A stretch of 64,000 nt of DNA, from the NCBI GenBank assembly GCA_046260155.1, contig JBJYXV010000077.1, forward strand, positions 1 through 64,000, given 5' to 3'. How positions within the stretch are numbered: position 1 is the first letter of the stretch; every line of letters begins with the position of its first letter. The translations under genes were made by a program, and so were the position numbers. Below the pieces are notes generated by a model that saw only the letters and a list, made by a program, of their open reading frames with translations, ran no database searches and was not told where the DNA came from. The DNA is from PFL25 sp046260155. Its GTDB lineage: Bacteria; Chloroflexota; Anaerolineae; Anaerolineales; UBA4823. This document shows, piece after piece, positions 16,884-24,927 of this stretch.

Positions 16884-18130
16884 ACCAAAAGTATCTCGGC
16901 TATCAATGCTCCCTGTGCGGCGAGCAATACCAACCTGAGATGGAAATTTATGTTTGTCCCAAGGATGGTGGTAACCTGGATATTCTCTACGATTTTGCTA
17001 AACTAAAACGAGACGTCTCTGTAGATTCGATCCTATCCTCTGGCGAAGCATCTATGTGGCGGTACCTGCCTTTACTACCCGTCAAGACAGCGCCTGATTT
17101 TGCTACACCGATAAAATCTGTTGGCTGGACACCGCTCTATTCGCCATCTACATTGAAACAAAAATTAGGGTTATCAGATTTATGGATTAAGGATGAAAGC
17201 CGCAATCCTACCGCGTCATTTAAAGATCGCGCCAGTGCTCTGGTTGTTGCGCGTGCCAAGGAGATAGGGGCTGATGTTATTGTTACAGCCTCCACCGGGA
17301 ATGCTGGTGCAGCTCTGGCAGGCATGGCGGCAGCGGCTGATCACCAAGCAGTTATTTTCGCACCACGCAGTGCTCCCCCAGCAAAAATAGCCCAGCTGTT
17401 GGTATATCAAGCAAGGGTGCTGCTGGTTGATGGCAGTTATGACCAGGCCTTTGATCTCTCAATTCTGGCGGCAGATGCATTTGGCTGGTACTGCCGCAAC
17501 ACGGGATACAATCCCTTTACGCTTGAAGGAAAGAAAACAGCAGCCCTGGAAATCTGGGAGCAGCTGCTGCGGGCAAATGATAATAATGAACCACTGGCAA
17601 TCTTCGTTTCAGTTGGCGATGGAAACATCATCTCTGGATTGCATAAAGGTTTTAAGGATTTGAAAGCATTGGGTTGGCTTGGGCAAATGCCGCGCATATT
17701 TGGAGTCCAATCGGATGGCTCTGCAGCGGTGGCCAACACTTTCATGGCTGGTGATGAGGTTATCCACCCGGTTTCCGCAAATACACGTGCAGACAGCATA
17801 TCAGTGGACTTGCCTCGCGATGGTGTAAGAGCGGTCCGGGCTGCCCGGGAGACAGGAGGGGCATATGTCACTGTCCCAGATGAGGAAATAATGGCGGCAA
17901 TACCGGTGATGGGTCAAGCGGGAATATTTGCCGAACCCGCTGGGGCAGCAGCATTTGCAGGCTTACAAAAGGCACTGGAGAAGGGTATGATTAAAGGTGG
18001 AGATCCAGTCCTGGTGCTGAATACCGGCAGCGGATTGAAAGATGTTCAAGCCGCGTTGACGGCTGTTGAGCCAGCTCCGATTATTGAAGCAACCCTAAGT
18101 GCTGTTGAAAGAGCATTGGATAAAAGATAA
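16880..18130 (+). CDS. Threonine synthase-like PLP enzyme
   Basis: A 416-residue fold-type-II PLP enzyme. It begins with a zinc-ribbon-like piece (C10, C13 and C26) found in archaeal-type threonine synthases, followed by the PLP lysine in NPTASFKDRAS (K115) and the phosphate-binding TASTGNAGAA. By family it would convert O-phosphohomoserine to threonine. It starts with GTG overlapping the stop of the nucleoside ATPase, so it is co-translated with an importer and not with homoserine genes. An alternative is a catabolic role, for example removing ammonia from a diamino or hydroxy amino acid formed from ureides, comparable in chemistry to YgeX. Sequence alone favours the threonine synthase family; context leaves the function open. 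Confidence 0.75.
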   Translation: MNQKYLGYQCSLCGEQYQPEMEIYVCPKDGGNLDILYDFAKLKRDVSVDSILSSGEASMWRYLPLLPVKTAPDFATPIKSVGWTPLYSPSTLKQKLGLSDLWIKDESRNPTASFKDRASALVVARAKEIGADVIVTASTGNAGAALAGMAAAADHQAVIFAPRSAPPAKIAQLLVYQARVLLVDGSYDQAFDLSILAADAFGWYCRNTGYNPFTLEGKKTAALEIWEQLLRANDNNEPLAIFVSVGDGNIISGLHKGFKDLKALGWLGQMPRIFGVQSDGSAAVANTFMAGDEVIHPVSANTRADSISVDLPRDGVRAVRAARETGGAYVTVPDEEIMAAIPVMGQAGIFAEPAGAAAFAGLQKALEKGMIKGGDPVLVLNTGSGLKDVQAALTAVEPAPIIEATLSAVERALDKR

Positions 18131-18179
18131 ATCCACCAAACGATATTCCAAAAAGATACCATCATCTATCAGTAGTTCC

Positions 18180-19127
18180 ATGCAGAAACCTGTTTACTCG
18201 ATCATTGCGCCAATCTTCAATGAAACTGGAAATATCCCAGAGCTGTACCGGCGTTCAAAAGAAGTCTTAGATTCTACGGGGGAACCCTGGGAATTGATCA
18301 TGGTTGATGATGGCTCGACTGATGATTCGGCCGAGATGATTCGCAAGTACGCAGGCCAGGATCCACGGGTGAAGCCGATCATCTTCGCCCGCAATTTTGG
18401 TCACCAGATCGCAGTCACTGCAGGCCTGGATTATAGCCGGGGTGAAGCGATCGTGATCATCGATTCGGATCTGCAGGATCCACCAGAATTGATCTTGGAT
18501 TTAATCGCCAAATGGAGAGAGGGTTACCAGGTTGTGTACGCAGTGCGCGAGGAAAGGGAAGGGGAGAGCTGGTTTAAATTATTTACCGCGTCCCTATTTT
18601 ATCGGATGATCTCCAGTATCACGGATGTGAGGATTCCGTTGGATGCGGGTGATTTTCGCCTGCTGGATCGGAAGGTGGTTGATGTCCTGAACCAAATGCG
18701 GGAGAGACATCGTTTTCTGAGGGGCATGTCATCCTGGGTTGGATTTAAACAGACCGGCGTACCTTATCGCCGGGCGGCTCGTCAGGCTGGAGAGACAAAA
18801 TATCCTTTCAGAAAAATGTTCCGCCTGGCGATCAATGCGGTAACCAGTTTTTCATACTTCCCGCTCCAATTGGCTACTTATATTGGATTTATCGCTGCCG
18901 GGTTGAGTATCTTGGCGATCCCGGTTGTGATCGCGATCCGCTTATGGGGAACTCAAACTCCACTGCTGGGCCAGGCAACCACCCTGATCGCGGTCCTGTT
19001 TCTGGGAGGTGCCCAATTAATCTCGTTAGGAATCCTGGGGGAGTACATCGGTCGTCTTTACGATGAGGCCAAAGGAAGACCCTTGTATATTGTCCTGGAA
19101 GCACCTCAAAAATTGGATGAGGATTGA
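18180..19127 (+). CDS. GtrB/DPM1-like family 2 glycosyltransferase
   Basis: A 315-residue glycosyltransferase of the polyprenyl-phosphate type. The GT-A domain (about 1-225) has VDDGSTDDS and the metal-binding IIDSDLQDPPE; two hydrophobic segments follow (about 230-255 and 268-292) and a short cytoplasmic tail ends in the family's YIGRLYDEAKGRPLY block. Such enzymes load glucose, mannose or a similar sugar onto undecaprenyl phosphate at the inner face of the membrane. The ATG at 18180 gives the usual family length; upstream in-frame codons overlap the previous gene. Its place between two PLP enzymes has no obvious metabolic logic, so it may simply be a passenger in the transcript. Confidence 0.85.
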   Translation: MQKPVYSIIAPIFNETGNIPELYRRSKEVLDSTGEPWELIMVDDGSTDDSAEMIRKYAGQDPRVKPIIFARNFGHQIAVTAGLDYSRGEAIVIIDSDLQDPPELILDLIAKWREGYQVVYAVREEREGESWFKLFTASLFYRMISSITDVRIPLDAGDFRLLDRKVVDVLNQMRERHRFLRGMSSWVGFKQTGVPYRRAARQAGETKYPFRKMFRLAINAVTSFSYFPLQLATYIGFIAAGLSILAIPVVIAIRLWGTQTPLLGQATTLIAVLFLGGAQLISLGILGEYIGRLYDEAKGRPLYIVLEAPQKLDED

Positions 19128-19168
19128 TTCTACCGGGAAGAACTTATCTAAAAAAATAGAGGTATAAA

Positions 19169-20629
19169 ATGATCGAATTAACGATTCAAGAAGAGCAACG
19201 TGAAAGAGGAATCCAGCGTGCAAGAGATCGAAGAATTATCATCCCTACCTTTGCCCAGATGAAAGATCCATCTCTGATCCCAGACTCAATGAAACGGTCA
19301 CTGTCAAGCATCGGTTTATGGGATCTAGTACCGGAGAATCTGTTTCGGATCACCTGGAAAAATGAACCTACACCGAAGGGAGGGGGATTTGATGGGGTGA
19401 ATTTTATCGAATTTCCTTCGAGTTTTACGGGCACGAAAGCCAGAATTATAGCTCTGGTTGGAAAATGGTTTCCCACGGGCGCTCATAAGGTAGGTGCAGC
19501 ATTTGGCTGCCTGGTGCCACGCTTAGTCACAGGGCAATTTGATCCCACAACCCAGAAAGCTGTCTGGCCTTCAACAGGTAATTACTGCCGCGGCGGTGCT
19601 TACGACTCCCACCTGCTTGCCTGCGAATCCATCGCCATCTTGCCGGAAGAAATGAGCCAGGAGAGGTTTGATTGGTTGGCGAAAATAGCAGGAGAGGTGA
19701 TTGCGACACCGGGCAGTGAATCGAACGTAAAAGAGATCTTTGATAAGTGCTGGGAACTTCGAGCTAGTGGTGAAAACTTGGTGATTTTTAACCAATTTGA
19801 TGAATTCGGCAATTATCTGTGGCACTATGATGTTACTGGCCATGCCATGGAAGAGGTTCTGGATCAGGTAATGGGTTCCAGGGATCATTACCGCGGTATG
19901 GCATCTGCCACGGGATCGGCGGGAACGATCGCCAGTGGCGATTACATGAAGCAGCTATTTCCAACCAGTAAAGTCGTCGCCAGCGAAGCTTTGCAGTGCC
20001 CGACTCTATCGGAGAATGGGTTCGGCGCCCACCGGATCGAAGGCATTGGCGATAAGCATGTGCCCTGGATACATAATGTAAAAAATACCGATCTCGTCGT
20101 GGCGATTGATGACAATGCTGTGGTCAATCTGGCGCGATTATTTAATGAACCTGCTGGGCGTGCTCATCTTGTCTCCAAGGGCGTTCCGGAGGAGATCGTC
20201 GGGCAGCTTGATTTGCTCGGTTTTTCGGGTATTTCCAACATGCTGTCGGCAATCAAATTTGCCAAGTATTTTGAATTCGATGAAAATGATATCGTTTTGA
20301 CAGTGCTGACCGACTCGATGGAGCTTTATGGCAGCAGGTTAAGAGAAATGCAGGCTGAATTTGGTGAATATAACCAGATTAATGCAGCAGCAGATTTTGC
20401 CAGATACCTGCAGGGGGTGACAATTGACAACCTGCTGGAGCTCAGTTATGTTGATCGCAGGAGAATCCATAATTTGAAGTACTTCACCTGGGTCGAGCAG
20501 CAAGGAAAAACTTATGAGGAAATCTTAGCCCAGTGGTACGAGGAAGATTACTGGACCAGCATTCAATCTCAGGTGGGAGAAATAGATGCTGCAATCGAAG
20601 ATTTCAATGCCAGGGTTGGTCTGGGATAG
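19169..20629 (+). CDS. Fold-type-II PLP-dependent enzyme of unassigned reaction
   Basis: A 486-residue protein of the tryptophan-synthase-beta superfamily. PLP lysine candidate K107 lies in PTGAHKVGAA, the glycine/asparagine segment is STGNYCRGGA, and the phosphate-binding loop is SATGSAGTIASGDY. It is longer than cysteine synthase or threonine dehydratase by about 100 residues, with extra sequence at the N-terminus (about 1-90) and a C-terminal helical region (about 390-486). I do not recognise a characterised family. It is followed by an unknown protein and a hydantoinase, so an ammonia-lyase or beta-replacement step on an amino acid released from a ring-opened purine or pyrimidine is a reasonable guess, not more. 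GAGG lies six bases before the ATG. Confidence 0.75.
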   Translation: MIELTIQEEQRERGIQRARDRRIIIPTFAQMKDPSLIPDSMKRSLSSIGLWDLVPENLFRITWKNEPTPKGGGFDGVNFIEFPSSFTGTKARIIALVGKWFPTGAHKVGAAFGCLVPRLVTGQFDPTTQKAVWPSTGNYCRGGAYDSHLLACESIAILPEEMSQERFDWLAKIAGEVIATPGSESNVKEIFDKCWELRASGENLVIFNQFDEFGNYLWHYDVTGHAMEEVLDQVMGSRDHYRGMASATGSAGTIASGDYMKQLFPTSKVVASEALQCPTLSENGFGAHRIEGIGDKHVPWIHNVKNTDLVVAIDDNAVVNLARLFNEPAGRAHLVSKGVPEEIVGQLDLLGFSGISNMLSAIKFAKYFEFDENDIVLTVLTDSMELYGSRLREMQAEFGEYNQINAAADFARYLQGVTIDNLLELSYVDRRRIHNLKYFTWVEQQGKTYEEILAQWYEEDYWTSIQSQVGEIDAAIEDFNARVGLG

Positions 20630-20702
20630 AATAGTTTTGAGAATCTAGCGGCTATCCATTCATGGCGGATCGACCCTGCCAGCTTCCAAAGGAGATAGTA
20701 GG

Positions 20703-21266
20703 ATGGAAATATCACTAACTCCTGTATCTTTGGTCCTGGTTGCTGTGATAACCCAACCACGTGATCTTGAAATTGCAAGGATCTTCGGTTGGTACCGCAT
20801 ACCCTTGAGGACTGCACCAAAGGTGATCGCTGTAGATTATCTCGCTTTTTACCAGACGAAATCCTTTGGAGACCAAAAATGGCGCATTGAATTCGTCGCA
20901 CCTGTGAGAGGACATGAGCTGACAACTCGTGAACAAATACTGCGGGAAGAACCAAATCACCTCCGCGCGAAAGATGAATATTATAAGATTCAGCTGGGTC
21001 CATTGGAGCAGTTACCGGAACCCATCCTGGCGGAAAAGTGGCACAGAATTACTTTCCTTTATACAACGGGAGAATACCTGCTCAAAGCGCATACAATCAG
21101 CGATCTGGTTGTTCACTCTGAGGAACGACAAATCCTTTGGAAAGCTTTACGGGAGAGATTGTCCCACGTGAAAGAATATAAGACCATCCAATTGGAAGAT
21201 GAACCTATTGACGATGGTGTCATTGCTTTGCTGCTTGGGATAGATGGATTCCAAGGACAATTCTGA
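20703..21266 (+). CDS. Conserved-looking protein of unknown function
   Basis: A 187-residue soluble protein with no signal peptide or membrane segment. It is rich in charged and aromatic residues (for example GWYRIPLRTAPK near 29-40 and YYKIQLGPLEQLPEP near 94-108). I do not recognise a family. The balanced composition, codon use like its neighbours and an AGGAG eight bases before the ATG argue that it is a real gene. It sits between the PLP enzyme and the hydantoinase, which makes it a candidate accessory factor for the same pathway, though it could also be unrelated. A parS-like 16-mer lies inside it at 21160. Confidence 0.7.
   Translation: MEISLTPVSLVLVAVITQPRDLEIARIFGWYRIPLRTAPKVIAVDYLAFYQTKSFGDQKWRIEFVAPVRGHELTTREQILREEPNHLRAKDEYYKIQLGPLEQLPEPILAEKWHRITFLYTTGEYLLKAHTISDLVVHSEERQILWKALRERLSHVKEYKTIQLEDEPIDDGVIALLLGIDGFQGQF
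21160..21175. promoter_or_regulatory. Possible parS (ParB-binding) site
   Basis: TGTCCCACGTGAAAGA matches the widely conserved parS palindrome TGTTTCACGTGAAACA at 13 of 16 positions, with a perfect CACGTG centre. ParA and ParB are encoded about 10 kb away, and parS sites often lie inside genes near the origin. A chance match of this quality is unlikely but possible in 64 kb. Confidence 0.35.
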
Positions 21267-21298
21267 GGTCAGGTGTTGTGAAAGATGCGGAGATGCAG

Positions 21299-22717
21299 AT
21301 GAGAAAAGTTATAAAATCCGGAACCCTGGTAACCGCTTCGGAAACCTTTAGTGCAGATATTTTAATCGATGGCGAGGTGATCGGCTCGGTTGCGGAAAAT
21401 ATCCAGCTCCCAGGAGTAGAGATCGTTGAGGCTGAGGGAAAACTTATTTTACCTGGCGGTATCGATCCACACACACATTTTGATTTACCCATGTTTAATA
21501 CGGTATCCTCTGATGACCACTATACCGGGCATAAAGCAGCTGCGTTTGGTGGGACGACCACAGTCATGGATTTTATACCCCAGGATTTTGCGTCTCTAAA
21601 GGAATCATTTGATTTTTGGTACGAGAAAGTCTCTCCGAAAGCGGCAGTTGATTATGGTTTTCACATGAATATCACTCGTTTAGATGAACAAATTGAAGAT
21701 GAGATTCCTCATCTACTGGATCTTGGAATTACAACCCTTAAAGTCTTCATGGCATATAACGGACGCCTACGGCTACAGGACGGCGAAATCTTCCGAGTGA
21801 TGAAAGTTGCTGAAAAGCACGGGATGTTAACGATGCTGCATGCTGAAAATGGGGATGTAATTGATATTCTGGTTGCAGAAGCTCTGGCAGCAAAGCATAC
21901 CTCCCCGGTATGGCATGCACGAACCAGACCGGGGTGGGGCGGTGTGGAAGCGGTCTTAAGAGGTGCTGCCCTGGCCAAGCAGGCGGGTGCAGCTCTTTAT
22001 GTCGTTCATATGAACCAGGCTGGTGAAGTCGACCAGCTGCGCTATGCACGTGAAAATGGGATTCGTGTGCTTGGTGAAACCTGTCCCGCATATTTATTTT
22101 TCACGGAAAAGGATTTAAACCGCCCGGATGGAGCAAAATGGATCTGCTCGCCCCCGATGCGGTCTGAAGCGGATAACCAGGGATTGTGGAAAGCTTTGGC
22201 GGAGGGCGGCTTGCAAACACTCGGTACCGATCACTGCCCGTTCTTTTTCGATGGCACCCAACCGATAGAATATGAAGGACAGGAGATCGCTATTCCCGGA
22301 AAAGAACTGGGCAAGGACGATTTTACTAAAATTCCGAATGGACTACCCGGGGTTGGTGATCGTCTTCCTATCCTGTGGACCTATGGGGTTGGCGCAGGAA
22401 GAATCAGCGCCAATCAATTTGTTGCCCTTACAAGCACGAACGCGGCCAAGATATTTGGTCTCTATCCCAAGAAAGGCTGCCTGGTTCCTGGGGCTGATGC
22501 AGATATTGTCATCTGGGATCCAGACCGGAGATTAACTTATGGTGTGGACTACGCTCATCACCGGACTGACTATAATTTATTTGAAAATTGGGAGCTGGTT
22601 GGTTTTCCCGAGAAAGTGTTCCTGCGTGGAAATTTAATTGTTGATCATGAACGCTGGCTCGGTAAACCAGGAGGGGGGAAATACCTGCACCGGAAACCAA
22701 ACGCGCCTGTGTTGTAG
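21299..22717 (+). CDS. Hydantoinase/dihydropyrimidinase (HyuA-like)
   Basis: A 472-residue cyclic amidohydrolase that opens hydantoin-like or dihydropyrimidine rings to carbamoyl amino acids. The metal site is complete: DPHTHFD (H58, H60), the lysine expected to be carboxylated in TLKVFMAYNG (K148), MLHAEN, VVHM and GTDHCPF. The ATG at 21299 is chosen because GGAG lies six bases upstream; a GTG at 21278 and an ATG at 21293 are in frame but poorly served. HyuA is a member of the E. coli anaerobic purine cluster with SsnA, YgeW and YqeA, all of which have counterparts here. The product of this enzyme, an N-carbamoyl compound, is the kind of substrate a reverse carbamoyltransferase would use. 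Confidence 0.9.
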   Translation: MRKVIKSGTLVTASETFSADILIDGEVIGSVAENIQLPGVEIVEAEGKLILPGGIDPHTHFDLPMFNTVSSDDHYTGHKAAAFGGTTTVMDFIPQDFASLKESFDFWYEKVSPKAAVDYGFHMNITRLDEQIEDEIPHLLDLGITTLKVFMAYNGRLRLQDGEIFRVMKVAEKHGMLTMLHAENGDVIDILVAEALAAKHTSPVWHARTRPGWGGVEAVLRGAALAKQAGAALYVVHMNQAGEVDQLRYARENGIRVLGETCPAYLFFTEKDLNRPDGAKWICSPPMRSEADNQGLWKALAEGGLQTLGTDHCPFFFDGTQPIEYEGQEIAIPGKELGKDDFTKIPNGLPGVGDRLPILWTYGVGAGRISANQFVALTSTNAAKIFGLYPKKGCLVPGADADIVIWDPDRRLTYGVDYAHHRTDYNLFENWELVGFPEKVFLRGNLIVDHERWLGKPGGGKYLHRKPNAPVL

Positions 22718-22752
22718 TTTTTTAGTCACCCAACGCATTTCGTATCAAGATT

Positions 22753-24327
22753 ATGTTTGTACTGCTCTCTATCACATTACTGGTTCTGGCGGCGTCAGCA
22801 ATGTTGATTCTACGTCTTATGAGACCTGGTTTTGGCTACCAGTGGTTGATTGCTGCAGGGAGTACTTTTGCAGCCTGGCTGCTGGTTTTACTGAGCTTGT
22901 CGATAATCCCCGATAGCCTGCAGATTGCCTCCTGGGGGCCAAAGACAGCCTATCCAAATTCAATCATCTTGAATCTCGACCGGATCTCCTGGCCGATTAC
23001 CGCAGCTGTTGGCACGTTGCTCGTAGCGACCGTACTGAGTGATGTTGTGCGCGCCTATGATCTCAGCTGGACAAATTGGGCGAGCAGCCTGTGTGTGACT
23101 GCACTTGGGATCGTGGGGATACTATCTGGGAATTTATTGACTTTTTTCATTACTTGGACAGCTTTCGATCTCACGGTTTTAGTAATCCTGCTGCTGCAAT
23201 TGGAGTCCGGGAGTTTACGACGCAGAGCAGTTCTGGTCTTTTTCATTCATTTGCTTGGCACGGTTTGTTTATTAATTGCAGGTGTGATTTCTGTCAGTGA
23301 AAACAACTCGGTACTCCTAGAACAAAGTCCACCAAGAGCAATTCTGTTTGTTGTGCTTGGCGCAGTGATTCGTTTCGGGGCTTTGCCCTTTACTTCCAAC
23401 ATGCTTGAAGATGCAAACAGTCGGCGAAGTTTTGGGACCATCAGAAGCCTGGTTTCAATGTCGATTGTGACAGTATTGCTTGTACGGATTGCAGCAGCCC
23501 TTGAGCAGGTCGTATTCCCCGGGAATTTGTGGCTGGGGATATTCAGTTTGTTGGGCATTATCGCTTTGCTGTACAGTTTTACCTGGTTATTTTCCAGAGA
23601 TGAAATCAATGGCCGTCAGGCCTGGATTATGGGATTTGGTATGCTGGTGATTGCATCAGCCTTACGAGCCGAGGTAAATTCAAGTTTATCCTGGGCTCTG
23701 GCTGTAATTTTTTCGGGTGGGTTGATTTTTCTCGCATCGGTCCGCGACAAGATTACTGTATGGATAACTATGATTGGCCTGTTGGGAATCTGTGCAATTC
23801 CATTCACACCTGCATGGGCAGGATTGGGATTATTATCGGCACCATTTAATATATTCCTCATCCTTTATTTCGCCGCACTGGTCTTAATGATTTTGGGGTA
23901 TACACGTCATGCTACCCGGTTGAATCCAGGACCGCCAGGCCTGGAACGTTGGATCAAAGTGGTTTACCCCTTCGGACTGATCCTGCTACCCCTCACGCAT
24001 ATCGGTCTCGGATGGATTGATATGCCTGCGATAGGAAACTTGTCGCTCTCAAGTTGGATTATCGGCCCTATGGTAGTCATCTTTGCTGCGTTCGGGTTTG
24101 TAGTTTGGCAGAGAGGTGGTGAGAAACTACCTATAAAATTAATCAATATGGTTACGTCCGTGCTCACTTTTTCCTGGATGGGATCAATTTTCCAACCGCT
24201 TCATGGTTATCTTGCCCGATTGATCAATTTCACCTCGAAAATTCTTGAAGGCGAGGGGGGATTCCTTTGGGTATTATTATCGATCGTGCTTCTCCTGGCC
24301 ATACTGGTTACCAGCGTTGGTATTTGA
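22753..24327 (+). CDS. Complex-I/Mrp/Hyf-like proton-translocating membrane subunit (large)
   Basis: A 524-residue, very hydrophobic protein with about 14 predicted membrane spans, in the family of antiporter-like subunits (NuoL/M/N, MrpA/D, HyfB/F). The central region with ALPFTSNMLEDANSRRSFG around 213-231 replaces the usual FHxWLPDAHxxAP motif, so the ion-channel signature is only partly kept. It heads a three-gene group (the next ATG follows its stop directly) that has no hydrogenase, quinone or NADH-binding subunits. Function could be ion translocation coupled to an unknown partner encoded elsewhere. Confidence 0.7.
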   Translation: MFVLLSITLLVLAASAMLILRLMRPGFGYQWLIAAGSTFAAWLLVLLSLSIIPDSLQIASWGPKTAYPNSIILNLDRISWPITAAVGTLLVATVLSDVVRAYDLSWTNWASSLCVTALGIVGILSGNLLTFFITWTAFDLTVLVILLLQLESGSLRRRAVLVFFIHLLGTVCLLIAGVISVSENNSVLLEQSPPRAILFVVLGAVIRFGALPFTSNMLEDANSRRSFGTIRSLVSMSIVTVLLVRIAAALEQVVFPGNLWLGIFSLLGIIALLYSFTWLFSRDEINGRQAWIMGFGMLVIASALRAEVNSSLSWALAVIFSGGLIFLASVRDKITVWITMIGLLGICAIPFTPAWAGLGLLSAPFNIFLILYFAALVLMILGYTRHATRLNPGPPGLERWIKVVYPFGLILLPLTHIGLGWIDMPAIGNLSLSSWIIGPMVVIFAAFGFVVWQRGGEKLPIKLINMVTSVLTFSWMGSIFQPLHGYLARLINFTSKILEGEGGFLWVLLSIVLLLAILVTSVGI

Positions 24328-24927
24328 ATGACAATCCTTCAATCCCTAACTTTACCAGCAGTGATCGCAGCTTTCCTGTGCGCTGCTATCCAAATTATCA
24401 ACTGGAATTGGCGCGTAAGTATCGGTTGTTTAATTGTTCAATACGCCTGCGTTTTTATTCTCGTTTCCGTCAGCTGGCCAGTTGAGCCAGCGCTCGTTAA
24501 ATTAGTCGCTGGATGGATAGCATGCCTGGTTCTCGGCTTGGCATTGTTTAATTTACCAGCAGCTAGTACTCAAACGGAAAGGTTTCCTGCCTCGGAAATT
24601 CTTTTTCGAATCATCGTGAGTATATTGGCGGGAATGTTTGCTTTCACGAGCGGATCGAAAATAGTTTATTGGTTCCCGGAAATATCACTAGAGCAAGCTT
24701 ATGGATGCATGATATTGATTACCCTGGGTTTGGTCCATCTCGGATTGACGATGCAGCCATACCGGGTGGTCATTGGTTTGCTGACGGTATTAAGCGGATT
24801 TGGAATCATTTATGCTGCAGTAGAAAGTTCCGTGCTGATCACTGGACTGCTTGCTATCATCACCCTGGGTCTAGCGATCCTTGGTTCTTACCTGCTTACG
24901 GCTCCGACTATGGAGGAGGCTTCTTGA
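24328..24927 (+). CDS. Small membrane subunit, HyfE/NuoK/MrpC-like
   Basis: A 199-residue protein with about six to seven hydrophobic spans, the size and layout of HyfE-type small subunits of membrane hydrogenases and Mrp complexes. Its ATG begins on the base after the previous stop, and its own stop is overlapped by the TTG of the next gene, so the three are tightly coupled. Assignment rests on size, hydropathy and neighbours rather than on a clear motif. Confidence 0.6.
   Translation: MTILQSLTLPAVIAAFLCAAIQIINWNWRVSIGCLIVQYACVFILVSVSWPVEPALVKLVAGWIACLVLGLALFNLPAASTQTERFPASEILFRIIVSILAGMFAFTSGSKIVYWFPEISLEQAYGCMILITLGLVHLGLTMQPYRVVIGLLTVLSGFGIIYAAVESSVLITGLLAIITLGLAILGSYLLTAPTMEEAS

Noticed and set aside
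24669..24923. An 85-codon N-terminal extension of the second large ion-translocating subunit
   Set aside because: It lies wholly within the preceding small-subunit gene, lacks hydrophobic character, and the TTG at 24924 has a strong ribosome site.
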